A stretch of 64,000 nt of DNA from Flagellimonas yonaguniensis (GTDB lineage: Bacteria; Bacteroidota; Bacteroidia; Flavobacteriales; Flavobacteriaceae): assembly GCF_029193885.1 (NCBI RefSeq), contig NZ_JARFVB010000001.1, forward strand, positions 124,001 to 188,000, written 5' to 3'. The position numbers and the translations under genes are program-made. This document shows positions 35,883 to 44,374 of this stretch, piece by piece; within the stretch, counting starts at the first letter, position 1, and the number at the start of each line of letters is the position of its first letter. The notes beneath the pieces are model-generated. The model made no database searches. It saw nothing but the letters and a program-made list of their open reading frames with translations, and was not told where the DNA came from.

Positions 35883-37010
35883 ATGATCAAACCAACCTGC
35901 AACCTTCTTTATCTTTTCTTCTTATTCCCACTATTGATGCTATCACAAAATCGACTTAGAGACCATGGTGTTCAGATTGGCGTACTGCAACCAGGTAAAT
36001 TCAATGCCATTACAGATGTCCCCGGAGTTCAAGTAGGGCATTTGACCCTGATCAAGGATGAAAATATCCGAACCGGGGTCACTTCGATCCTACCCCACTC
36101 TGGAAACATCTTTCAAGAGAAGGTGCCCGCAGCCATTTATGTTGGCAATGGTTTTGGAAAATTGACCGGGTACACTCAAGTAAAGGAACTGGGCAATTTG
36201 GAAACGCCTATCATCTTGACCAACACCTTGAGTGTTCCCACGGCGGCAAATGCACTTATCGGTTACACCCTCAATCAACCTGAAAATGAAAATGTCCGCT
36301 CTGTAAATGCGATGGTCGGCGAAACCAACGATGGCTACCTCAACGATATTCGAGGCCGTCATGTCACAGAAAAAGATGTGCTTCAAGCCATTGAAAACGT
36401 AACATCGGGCCCTGTTACTGAGGGTAATGTTGGAGCTGGAACGGGAACCATTTGTTTTGGTTTCAAAGGAGGTATTGGGACATCTTCCAGGGTTTTGCCT
36501 AAAAAATCGGGAGGTTATACCGTAGGCGTATTGGTACAGACCAATTTTGGAGGCGTTTTGCAAGTAGCCGGTGTGGAAGTCGGCAAAAAACTGGGACACT
36601 ATTCCAACAGTTTTAAATATTCCCCCGATGGTTCCTGTATGATGGCCGTGCTTACCGATGCACCATTGGATGCCAGGAATCTGGAACGTTTGGCCAAGCG
36701 GGCCATGTTGGGACTTTCTCGTACAGGTGGCATTGCAAGCAATGGTAGTGGGGACTATGTCATCGCTGTTTCCACGGCTGAGGCGTGTCGAGTTCCTTAT
36801 CAAAGTGATGACCCAATTCAAACCCATCCGACTTTGAGAAATGGGGCCATGACCCCTTTGTTCCTTGCTACCATCGAAGCCACAGAAGAGGCTATTCTGA
36901 ATTCCCTTTTTGCAGGAGAAACCATGATTGGACGGGATGGACACAAAATCGAGGCACTTCCAAAGGAAAAAGTATTGGAAATGTTGAAAGAGGCAGGGAA
37001 AATCGACTAA
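35883..37010 (+). CDS. P1 family peptidase (DmpA/BapA-like aminopeptidase), secreted
   Basis: 375 residues with a signal peptide (LLYLFFLFPLLMLSQ). The Ntn-like DmpA fold shows in FNAITDVPGVQVGHLTL, VGAGTGTICFGFKGGIGTSS and GIASNGSGDYVIAVST. The last segment contains the autocleavage site and nucleophilic serine of the family (S286 or S289), which after cleavage becomes the N-terminus of the beta subunit. Members cleave beta-amino-acid or D-amino-acid N-terminal residues from peptides. It is 47 bases after the DinB gene. Confidence 0.92.
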   Translation: MIKPTCNLLYLFFLFPLLMLSQNRLRDHGVQIGVLQPGKFNAITDVPGVQVGHLTLIKDENIRTGVTSILPHSGNIFQEKVPAAIYVGNGFGKLTGYTQVKELGNLETPIILTNTLSVPTAANALIGYTLNQPENENVRSVNAMVGETNDGYLNDIRGRHVTEKDVLQAIENVTSGPVTEGNVGAGTGTICFGFKGGIGTSSRVLPKKSGGYTVGVLVQTNFGGVLQVAGVEVGKKLGHYSNSFKYSPDGSCMMAVLTDAPLDARNLERLAKRAMLGLSRTGGIASNGSGDYVIAVSTAEACRVPYQSDDPIQTHPTLRNGAMTPLFLATIEATEEAILNSLFAGETMIGRDGHKIEALPKEKVLEMLKEAGKID

Positions 37011-37112
37011 TCAAACACCAACTGTAACAATACAGTGTCATTTCACACTAATCTAACGGAAGTAATCTTCTTTTTTTATAAATTAAGCATCAGATAAACT
37101 AAAAACACTACC

Positions 37113-38252
37113 ATGGATATTTTTGGGAAAATAAAGGAAAAACTCAGTAATGAATTTATCGACATTGTTGAGTGGCTCGACTACACTGACGACACTATCG
37201 CTTACCGCTTCGAACGGTATCAAAATGAAATAAAAAACGGTGCCAAACTAATTGTTCGCGAAGGGCAGACCGCCGTTTTTATCAACGAAGGGCAATTGGC
37301 TGATGTTTTTGAACCGGGCACTTATGACCTTACCACCCAGAACCTTCCCATCTTAGCTACTCTTAAGGGGTGGAAATATGGGTTTAACTCTCCCTTTAAG
37401 GCTGAAGTTTACTTTGTGAACACACACCTGTTTACCGATGAAAAATGGGGAACCAAAAGTCCCATCACATTAAGTGATGACCGCTTTGGACTTGTGGAAA
37501 TAAGAGCGTTCGGGACATACGCCTTCAAAATTTCCGATGCAGGTAAGTTCATCAAAGACATTGTTGGGACAGACAGCAACTTTACCAACTTTGAAATCAA
37601 CGAACACCTAAAAAGTTTGATTGCTACACGATTCACAAATACAGTTGGCCAAGCCAATTTGCCCATTGAGCTCTATGCTGCCAACACCACAGAACTTTCG
37701 GATACCTGCCGTGAAGTAATGTCGCCTGAGTTCGAAACTGTTGGGATATCCTTGGAGAAATTCTATATCGAGAACGTATCCATGCCAGAAGATCTTAAAA
37801 AGGAAATCTTCGAGTATAGCCGCATCGATAAACTTGACTTGGACAAATTGACCAAATTCAAAACAGCCAAAGCCATCGAAGCTGCCGCCCAGAACGAAGG
37901 CGGAACTGCTGGCGCCGGAATGGGTATGGGAATGGGATTTGTATTGGCCCAACAAATGGGGGGTATGATGGGTGGAACCCCTCAAACTGCTCCACAACAA
38001 GCGGCTCAACCTGTTGGCGGTGCAGTACCTCCCCCAATGCCTACCCAGACCATGTATTATTATGCCACGAATGGAACACAACATGGCCCGGTAACCTTCG
38101 AGCAAATGCAATCCTTGTTTGCTTCGCGAACCATCAACCGTGACAGTCTGGTTTGGAAACAGGGTATGTCCGCATGGGCGGCATTGAAAGAAGTGGAAGA
38201 ATTGAAATCGTTCTTGGGAGGCAACACCCCACCGCCATTACCAGCGGAGTAA
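37113..38252 (+). CDS. SPFH domain protein with C-terminal GYF-2 domain (YdjI-like)
   Basis: 379 residues. The SPFH-like domain covers about 50-245 (AVFINEGQLADVFEPGTYDL, RAFGTYAFKISDAGKFIKDI). A Gly/Met/Gln/Pro-rich stretch follows at about 265-310 (GMGMGMGFVLAQQMGGMMGG), then a GYF-2 (DUF4339) domain at about 313-360 (YYYATNGTQHGPVTFEQM). There is no signal peptide. In Bacillus, YdjI is an SPFH protein that works with a zinc-ribbon membrane protein (YdjG) and a PspA homologue in envelope stress. A double zinc-ribbon membrane protein follows here, so a related complex is likely. Confidence 0.9.
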   Translation: MDIFGKIKEKLSNEFIDIVEWLDYTDDTIAYRFERYQNEIKNGAKLIVREGQTAVFINEGQLADVFEPGTYDLTTQNLPILATLKGWKYGFNSPFKAEVYFVNTHLFTDEKWGTKSPITLSDDRFGLVEIRAFGTYAFKISDAGKFIKDIVGTDSNFTNFEINEHLKSLIATRFTNTVGQANLPIELYAANTTELSDTCREVMSPEFETVGISLEKFYIENVSMPEDLKKEIFEYSRIDKLDLDKLTKFKTAKAIEAAAQNEGGTAGAGMGMGMGFVLAQQMGGMMGGTPQTAPQQAAQPVGGAVPPPMPTQTMYYYATNGTQHGPVTFEQMQSLFASRTINRDSLVWKQGMSAWAALKEVEELKSFLGGNTPPPLPAE

Positions 38253-38263
38253 TCATATTCACT

Positions 38264-38377
38264 GTCATTCTGAGCGTAGCGAAGAATCTATTCTTTTCAT
38301 GATTGTGAGATACTTCACTTCGTTCAGTATGACCTTCAAAACAGTATACATCCTGTCATTCCTGTAAAAACAGGAAT
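38264..38377. repeat. two dispersed repeats in one gap
   Basis: First, TGTCATTCTGAGCGTAGCGA and the inverted GAGATACTTCACTTCGTTCAG at 38264-38333 pair with each other. Second, at 38355-38377, TGTCATTCCTGT then AAAA then ACAGGAAT forms an 8-base hairpin. The second type recurs between hemD and hemE (52172-52191). Confidence 0.8.
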
Positions 38378-38417
38378 CCAAACACGATGAGATTTTCGCC
38401 TTTGCGGAAATGAAATT

Positions 38418-39512
38418 ATGGAAGAGCAAACAATCCAAAAGACCGAACTCAAAAAAGCCTGTGCCAATTGTGGGGCAGAACTTAAATACAAGCCTGGCAC
38501 CACTAGCATTAGTTGTGAATACTGTGGTCACCAAGAGACCATTGCCGTAGACGAAAATGGGTTCAAGGAATTGGAACTGTATCCTTTTCTTAAGGAAATG
38601 GGCGCACAAAAACACAGCGAGGAAATTTCCATGCTGCATTGCAAAAATTGCGGTGCCGACCAACATGTGGAAGAAAACTACAAGTCGCTCCATTGTGTAT
38701 ATTGTGGCCAACCTTTAGTGATAGAGGACGCCTATAAAGAAAATTGGATCTTACCCGGTGCGGTATTGCCTTTCCAAATTGATCAAAAGAAATCTTTTCT
38801 CATTTTTAAAAACTGGGTAAAGCGGTTGTGGTTTGCCCCGAACAACTTAAAAAAGGCTGCTCTGGATCCTCAATTTACCAAAGGACTGTATTTGCCCTAC
38901 TGGACTTTTGATGCGCAACTATACGCCTCGTACATCGGTCAACGGGGCGAATATTATTACGAAACACGAAGGGTTCGCAATTCAAAGGGTAAAATGGTAA
39001 CCCAACGAGTTAGGAAGACAAGATGGTATCCAGCATCGGGACAAGTTTCAGGCTTTGTGGACGATACATTGATCAAAGCTTCCCACCAAAAAGAAGGACG
39101 GATTCCGGGCAAAATCGCCTTCTGGGACTTACAAAAACTCCAGCCTTTCAGCAGTGGCTTTCTATCTGGTTTTGTCACGGAAAAATATACCATTCCATTA
39201 CAGGACGGACACCTTCACTCCAAAGAAGTGGCCAGGGGGATAGCTGATACTTGGTGCCGACGAGACATAGGTGGGGACACGCAGCGCGTGACCAGTATGG
39301 ACATGAAATTGAGCGAGGAGACCTTCAAGCATATCTTATTGCCCGTATATGTGAGTGCTTATCGATACAATGGCAAGGAATACAACTTTTTTATCAATGG
39401 GGAAAACGGGCAAATCTCTGGAAGTCGTCCATATAGTTTTTGGAAAATCTTCTTTACCGTAGTAGCTGTGCTTGCGGTAATTGCAGTGATTGTTTTTCTA
39501 TCAAAAAAATAA
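38418..39512 (+). CDS. double zinc-ribbon membrane protein (YdjG-like)
   Basis: 364 residues. Two zinc ribbons lie at the N-terminus: C15-x2-C18/C33-x2-C36 and C75-x2-C78/C93-x2-C96. The middle is a beta-rich domain (YLPYWTFDAQLYASYIGQRG) and the C-terminus has one membrane helix (about 341-361). Relatives are often mislabelled primosomal protein N' or helicase because of the ribbon. The pairing with an SPFH-GYF protein is like YdjG-YdjI of Bacillus. No PspA homologue is nearby. The gap from the SPFH gene holds repeats, so transcription may be separate. Confidence 0.85.
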   Translation: MEEQTIQKTELKKACANCGAELKYKPGTTSISCEYCGHQETIAVDENGFKELELYPFLKEMGAQKHSEEISMLHCKNCGADQHVEENYKSLHCVYCGQPLVIEDAYKENWILPGAVLPFQIDQKKSFLIFKNWVKRLWFAPNNLKKAALDPQFTKGLYLPYWTFDAQLYASYIGQRGEYYYETRRVRNSKGKMVTQRVRKTRWYPASGQVSGFVDDTLIKASHQKEGRIPGKIAFWDLQKLQPFSSGFLSGFVTEKYTIPLQDGHLHSKEVARGIADTWCRRDIGGDTQRVTSMDMKLSEETFKHILLPVYVSAYRYNGKEYNFFINGENGQISGSRPYSFWKIFFTVVAVLAVIAVIVFLSKK

Positions 39513-39552
39513 AAGATTCTTACAGGTCTTCCAAACAACAACTTCAATTTAT

Positions 39553-39633
39553 ATGTCATACTGAGGAGTCGGAAAAGACGCCGAAGTATCTCTTACCCAG
39601 TCTAGAGATTCTTCATCCCGATAGCTATCGGGA
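39553..39633. repeat. dispersed repeat with perfect 18-bp palindrome
   Basis: TGTCATACTGAGGAGTCGG and GCCGAAGTATCTC belong to the same repeat group as 38264-38333. TCCCGATAGCTATCGGGA at 39616-39633 is a perfect palindrome and may serve as a terminator-like or REP-like element. Confidence 0.75.
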
Positions 39634-39648
39634 CCGATAACATCACTC

Positions 39649-39695
39649 AAACACCAAACAAACAGGATTGGGCAGTTTGGCCTCATTGAAAAAAG
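39649..39695 (-). pseudogene. orphan copy of the lactonase 3' end
   Basis: 44 of 47 bases match 40971-41017, the true end of the lactonase gene. On the minus strand it reads FFNEAKLPNPVCLVFE followed by its own TGA, against FLNETELPNPVCLVFLN in the intact gene. Upstream of it the frame is unrelated. This marks one edge of an insertion carrying the TPR gene. Confidence 0.85.
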
Positions 39696-39765
39696 CCGAA
39701 ACAATTGTAATGTAATCTACACATATTTTGTAAGTTAGGGTGTCTCTTCACACTAACCTCTTTTT

Positions 39766-40965
39766 ATGAAAAAATTTTTTCTTCTAGCCATTTTGGTGTT
39801 TTCAATATTAATATGTTCTGCCCAAAAAGATTCTATTTCAATTCAAGAATTAACAATCATTCAACTTGAAGACGAGATTAATGACTTAAATAGAACATTA
39901 CAAAACAGCAATGAGCATATAAAAGATCTTCTTATTGAAAATGAGAAATTGAGCAATTCCAATTTTGACAAAGTTGATAATAGACTTACCAATTTTATTT
40001 GGTTAATCTCTGTTGTGGGTAGTCTTGCAATAACTTTTTTAACCTTTTTTGGTTGGAAATATTTATCTAACTCCATAAGTAACTTCTTTACGGAAAGAGC
40101 ACAAGAATTATCAGATGCTAAGTTGAATAAAATAGTTACCGAAAAATGGATACGGGAACAGGTTGAAAAAAAGTCAGAGCAACCTATAAAAAAAGCTATT
40201 GAAGCTTTACAGCTGGATTTTGTAAGTATTAGTGAGCAGTTGATAAATGATGAGAAATCTAAATGGGAAAAACATCACGAAATAGCAAAAAAATCAGCGG
40301 AAGAAATTCAAAAATTAAAAGATTCTTTAGGATTTGAAGAAAAGTCGGACAACGTAAGCAAAGAAAAAATAAAAGAAGCAGCTAATACCCCTAAAGAGAC
40401 AAAAGATTTTAATTGGGAAGATTGGTATTGGCAAGGTAGAAATCAAACCGAAGAAAATGACATAAAAGGAGCAATAAACTCTTTTCTTAAAGCATTAGAA
40501 AAAGAACCTGGAAATTATTTAAATTATACTTGGCTTGGATATTTAAATATATTAAATGAAGAATATACCCAAGCTCTAAAATTTTTGGACATAGGTATTA
40601 AATTAGGAGCAAAACATGAGTCTGTTTGGAACAATCGGGGTTATTGTTATCTTAATTTAAAAAAATTCACAAATGCAATTGAAGATTTTAATAATGCATT
40701 AAAAATTAACCCTAACTATGCGAACTCATACTGTCATAGATCATATGCAAACTTTCAATTGGGAAATAACGAAACGGCATTAGCCGATGCAAATAAAGCT
40801 ATAGAATTAAACTCCAATTATGGTAATGCCCACTACAATTTAGGTTTAATATTTGCAGCCTCAAACAAAAATGATATGGCTTGCTTGTCATGGAAAAAAG
40901 CTCTAAAACTTGGTTTTGAAAAAGCTCAAGAAAAACTAAATGAATTTTGTAATTCAAAAGATTAA
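39766..40965 (+). CDS. membrane-anchored coiled-coil/TPR protein
   Basis: 399 residues. A signal peptide (FFLLAILVFSILICSAQ) is followed by a short coiled coil (about 28-65), a membrane helix (about 77-96, FIWLISVVGSLAITFLTFFG), a long charged helical region (about 100-205) and TPR repeats from about 215 to 395 (LNYTWLGYLNILNEEYTQAL, WNNRGYCYLNLKKFTNAIED). TPRs imply protein binding, probably in the cytoplasm. Codons are clearly more AT-rich than in all neighbours. The gene lies between two copies of the lactonase 3' end and overlaps that gene by 4 bases, signs of recent acquisition. No enzymatic domain. Confidence 0.85.
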   Translation: MKKFFLLAILVFSILICSAQKDSISIQELTIIQLEDEINDLNRTLQNSNEHIKDLLIENEKLSNSNFDKVDNRLTNFIWLISVVGSLAITFLTFFGWKYLSNSISNFFTERAQELSDAKLNKIVTEKWIREQVEKKSEQPIKKAIEALQLDFVSISEQLINDEKSKWEKHHEIAKKSAEEIQKLKDSLGFEEKSDNVSKEKIKEAANTPKETKDFNWEDWYWQGRNQTEENDIKGAINSFLKALEKEPGNYLNYTWLGYLNILNEEYTQALKFLDIGIKLGAKHESVWNNRGYCYLNLKKFTNAIEDFNNALKINPNYANSYCHRSYANFQLGNNETALADANKAIELNSNYGNAHYNLGLIFAASNKNDMACLSWKKALKLGFEKAQEKLNEFCNSKD

Positions 40966-42062
40966 TTTAAAAACACCAAACAAACAGGATTGGGCAGTTC
41001 GGTCTCATTCAAAAAAGATAGGGTTCCATTTTCCACATCCCTTTTAAAAACGCCAATATTACTCGTCTTTTTATTGGCGACCAACAAGAATTCGCCCGTA
41101 GGGTCCATGGAAAAGTTTCTGGGCCAATCCCCGTGAACCGATTCCCTTCCCACCAACTCCAATTGGCCCGAGTCTCCATCCACTGCAAAAATCACTATAG
41201 TGTTTTCCCCACGATTGGAACCATACAGAAATTTGCCATCTGGGGATAAATGAAGATCCGCACAAAAGCTTTCCCCTTCAAAATCAGCAGCCAAGGTTGG
41301 AACCACCTGAACTTCTTGGTAATTCCCATTCTCAACCCGTTCAAAAACGGAAATGGTACTGTTCAATTCATTGATGACGTATGACAATTGACCATTCTTA
41401 CCAAAGGTAAAATGGCGTGGGCCCGCCCCATCTTCAAACGGTATTGAACTTTGTTCGGCAGGAACAAACTCCCCATCCTTTAGACTATATCGTTTGATCG
41501 CATCCAATCCCAAATCCGTAACCATGAGTCCGTCAGCATTGAACTGTGCCATGTGCGCATGGGATGTTTTCATGGAATCCAGCGGTTTATGGTCTATGAT
41601 TTGTGGGTTTTCGGCTAGGGAACCATCATCATTCAGGGAAAAAATGGAAACATTGCCGCCCGTATAGTTGGCAACGGCCAAATGGCCATCTCCTGAAAGT
41701 GAAACATGGCAGGGGTGCACTCCTTGGGTTCCCATACTGTTTTGAAGCTCCAATACATCCTTGTTCAAACTGAAAGCGGTGACACCTCCTCCCAAGCTAT
41801 CAAAATCAGACGTTTCCTGAACGGCATAGAGGTTCCTTTTGTCTTCCGAAATAGCCAAATAGGAGGGATTGGTCAATTTGGCGGCTAGTTTTTGATTGGA
41901 AAGCTCTCCAGTATTCGTATCAAAAGTGTAGGTGTAAATACCTTCACTATCGCCATCGGTATACGTTCCAACAAATAGGGTGTACATGGATTTTTCTTCT
42001 GGTTTTTCTGCACAGGCTATTACTAATACAGCAGCTATGCCCGCTAGGATAATTTTTTTCAT
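40962..42062 (-). CDS. lactonase family protein (6-phosphogluconolactonase-like beta-propeller), lipoprotein
   Basis: 366 residues. Lipobox LVIAC (C17), then a seven-bladed propeller typical of YbhE/Pgl lactonases (YTLFVGTYTDGDSEGIYTY, GVHPCHVSLSGDGHLAVANY, GPRHFTFGKNGQLSYVINEL, SPDGKFLYGSNRGENTIVIF). The lipid anchor argues for a periplasmic sugar or other lactone rather than the cytoplasmic pentose phosphate route. Its last codons are duplicated 1.3 kb downstream and the TPR gene has been placed against its stop codon (4-base overlap). Confidence 0.9.
   Translation of the reverse strand: MKKIILAGIAAVLVIACAEKPEEKSMYTLFVGTYTDGDSEGIYTYTFDTNTGELSNQKLAAKLTNPSYLAISEDKRNLYAVQETSDFDSLGGGVTAFSLNKDVLELQNSMGTQGVHPCHVSLSGDGHLAVANYTGGNVSIFSLNDDGSLAENPQIIDHKPLDSMKTSHAHMAQFNADGLMVTDLGLDAIKRYSLKDGEFVPAEQSSIPFEDGAGPRHFTFGKNGQLSYVINELNSTISVFERVENGNYQEVQVVPTLAADFEGESFCADLHLSPDGKFLYGSNRGENTIVIFAVDGDSGQLELVGRESVHGDWPRNFSMDPTGEFLLVANKKTSNIGVFKRDVENGTLSFLNETELPNPVCLVFLN
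40971..41017 (-). repeat. resident copy of the duplicated lactonase 3' end
   Basis: Partner of 39649-39695 (44 of 47 identical). Together the two form direct repeats around the AT-rich TPR gene. Confidence 0.85.
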
Positions 42063-42116
42063 GGATGTTTAGTTAGGCCACCCAAATTAATCATTCTAAA
42101 TCAAAGAAAGTGATAT

Positions 42117-43493
42117 TTACGACAGTTCGGACTTGATTTCCTTTTGAAGGAAAAAACCTGTGACAATCGTGGATAGCACATCCGCAATGCAAAATGAAAG
42201 CCACACCCCGATTTCCCCCATAAAATTGGGCAGAACCAAAATCAATGGGATAAAAAAGAATCCTTGACGGGTCAAGGTCAGCAACAAGGCGGGAATGGCT
42301 TTGCCAATGGCCTGAAAATAAGCGGCACCTATCAATTGTATGGCAATAATCGGAGTCGCGGCAAATACCAAGCGCATGGCCAAAGGTATGTGCTCCAGTA
42401 CAAAGTTATTCGCTACCATCTCTTCAGAGGACAATCCCGGACGATCGCTCAAAAACAAGGAGGCTATTTCCGAAGGAAAAACCATCAGTACCACAAAGAC
42501 AACGGTGGCGACCAAGGCCGCATATTTGATGGCAGTATAAATGGATTCCTTTACCCTATCGTACTTTACCGCTCCATAATTGTAGCCCGCTATGGGTAAA
42601 AATCCTTGTGTGACCCCAAAAACGGGGAACAGGGCAAACATCAACATTCTACCGATAATGGCATACACCGCCACCATGGCCTCCCCTCCCAAATTGAACA
42701 ATATATTGTTCATCAACAAATATGTAGTGCTGGTCACCGCTTGTCGGGCCAAGGTCACGAATCCCAATGAACCGATTTCCCGAAGAATGGAACGGTCCAA
42801 TCCAAAATGGGAAACATCAATCTTTAATTCCGAATTTTTGGACAGAAAAAAATAAAATACATAAAAGAAACAGAGCAAATAGCCCACCGTGGTGGCCCAA
42901 GCGGCTCCGTGCATGCCCCAATCAAACACATAGATAAAAATATAGTCCATGAGCAGGTTGCCTATGGAAGGTATGATCATAGCTACCATGGCAAATCTCG
43001 GTTTGCCTTCAGCACGAATCACGGAATTCCCCATCATACAGAGGGCCAAGAAAGGAACCCCGTACAAAATGATGGTATAGTAAATTTTTGCGGGTTCAAA
43101 AATGGAACCCTTGCCGCCAAAGGCTGGGATCAAACTGTCTACGTAGTAAAGCCCAAGGACCACCATGGTAATGGTAACCAATAAGGTCAAAGTGATCTGG
43201 TTCCCGAAGGTCTTGAGTGCCTTTTCGCGATTATTCGCCCCTAGCGCTCTTGATATGATACTGGAACCACCGATACCAATGGCCATTCCCAAGGCAGCGA
43301 TAAAAAAGGAAACGGGAAGCACTACGTTGATTGCAGCAATGGCGATGGAACCTATCCAGTTCCCTACAAAAATGGAATCCACCAGAACGTTCAGGGACAT
43401 GACCAAAATACCTATTGAAGCGGGTACGGCCTGTTTGACCAGTAATTTTCCAATGGGTTCTTCCCCAAGTTCATCAGAGGTGATTTTGGCCAT
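42117..43493 (-). CDS. MATE family efflux transporter
   Basis: 458 residues with 12 membrane segments. Conserved MATE segments include LLVKQAVPASIGILVMSLNV, VDSIFVGNWIG and GIGGSSIISRALGANNREKA, with the second-half equivalent MLMFALFPVFGVTQGFLPIAGYNYGA. It exports drugs or metabolites by Na+ or H+ antiport. Belongs to the DinF/NorM-like bacterial branch; substrate unknown. Stands 54 bases after the lactonase gene and shares its strand. Confidence 0.94.
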   Translation of the reverse strand: MAKITSDELGEEPIGKLLVKQAVPASIGILVMSLNVLVDSIFVGNWIGSIAIAAINVVLPVSFFIAALGMAIGIGGSSIISRALGANNREKALKTFGNQITLTLLVTITMVVLGLYYVDSLIPAFGGKGSIFEPAKIYYTIILYGVPFLALCMMGNSVIRAEGKPRFAMVAMIIPSIGNLLMDYIFIYVFDWGMHGAAWATTVGYLLCFFYVFYFFLSKNSELKIDVSHFGLDRSILREIGSLGFVTLARQAVTSTTYLLMNNILFNLGGEAMVAVYAIIGRMLMFALFPVFGVTQGFLPIAGYNYGAVKYDRVKESIYTAIKYAALVATVVFVVLMVFPSEIASLFLSDRPGLSSEEMVANNFVLEHIPLAMRLVFAATPIIAIQLIGAAYFQAIGKAIPALLLTLTRQGFFFIPLILVLPNFMGEIGVWLSFCIADVLSTIVTGFFLQKEIKSELS

Positions 43494-43549
43494 GCCAACG
43501 GGTATTCTTAGGGTTTTCTATTAAAGTGAACGGTAAATCTAGTTCAAAG

Positions 43550-44341
43550 CTACAACGCATTCACCAAATTACCTTTGTTCTCTTTTAGTTTTTCGGCAAT
43601 ACTGTCCCAGAGCTCAATTCTATATTGAAGTGCCTGCTTGCTGTATTTCAACACATCGTCCCATTTTTGCTTATCGGAACCGCAAAGTGCCTTGATCATG
43701 CGCAATGCCAAGGGACCGTGCTCATCACCGTCCAATTCAATGTGCCTTTTGAGGTAGTATTCCAGTTTTTTGTAGTTACTCGGTCCATTTTCACCCGACT
43801 GCTCGATGATGCCCAGAAACATATCGGGAATCAGGTCTTCGCGACCAAAGGTAAAGGCAGCCGCGATCAGGTGGGGTTGTTGGCTGTTGATGACATCAAA
43901 AGTGAACTCAAGAAAATTCTTTTCGGCCTGATTGAGTTGGGCAGCTTCAATTTGGGTTGAAATGGTCTTTACATCAGTGAAAGATGAAATGATGGCTTCA
44001 ACTTTTTGAGTATCTCCTTGTACTTCTTCCATGGCATCCAAGTACATTTCAAAATGACTTTTTGCTTTTCCATTTTCGTTGAAATCGCTCTCTTCTTCCA
44101 ACACAATCTCATTGATGAAACGGGCCACAGAGGTATCGTTGGCCGGATGCCAAGGCAAGCCCACGCAAGTAAGGTGCTGCTGTAAGGCTTTTAAGAGCGA
44201 CATAAAGTCCCAAACCGCGTAGACATGACTCTCCATAAAGATCTTAATGTCATCAACCGACTCCAATTGGGCGTACAGTGGGTGGTTCTTGAGTTGTTCG
44301 CGCAGGGGTTGAAGCTCTTGCTCCAAGTTTTCAATTTTCAT
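43550..44341 (-). CDS. DUF3050 family protein (haem-oxygenase-like fold)
   Basis: 263 residues, soluble and all-helical. DUF3050 proteins belong to the haem-oxygenase-like clan (with TenA and HDO-type di-iron enzymes). Candidate ligand residues are in the segment FMESHVYAVWDFM, in EIVLEEESDF, and in LEYYLKRHIELDGDEHGPLA, whose E/H spacing is typical of the clan's metal-binding members. The gene is 33 bases downstream of ferrochelatase, so it is probably cotranscribed with hemH; a role in haem or iron handling is possible but not shown. Confidence 0.85.
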   Translation of the reverse strand: MKIENLEQELQPLREQLKNHPLYAQLESVDDIKIFMESHVYAVWDFMSLLKALQQHLTCVGLPWHPANDTSVARFINEIVLEEESDFNENGKAKSHFEMYLDAMEEVQGDTQKVEAIISSFTDVKTISTQIEAAQLNQAEKNFLEFTFDVINSQQPHLIAAAFTFGREDLIPDMFLGIIEQSGENGPSNYKKLEYYLKRHIELDGDEHGPLALRMIKALCGSDKQKWDDVLKYSKQALQYRIELWDSIAEKLKENKGNLVNAL

Positions 44342-44374
44342 AGCAATTCTTTTGTTCTCTTCTTTTTACGGAAT

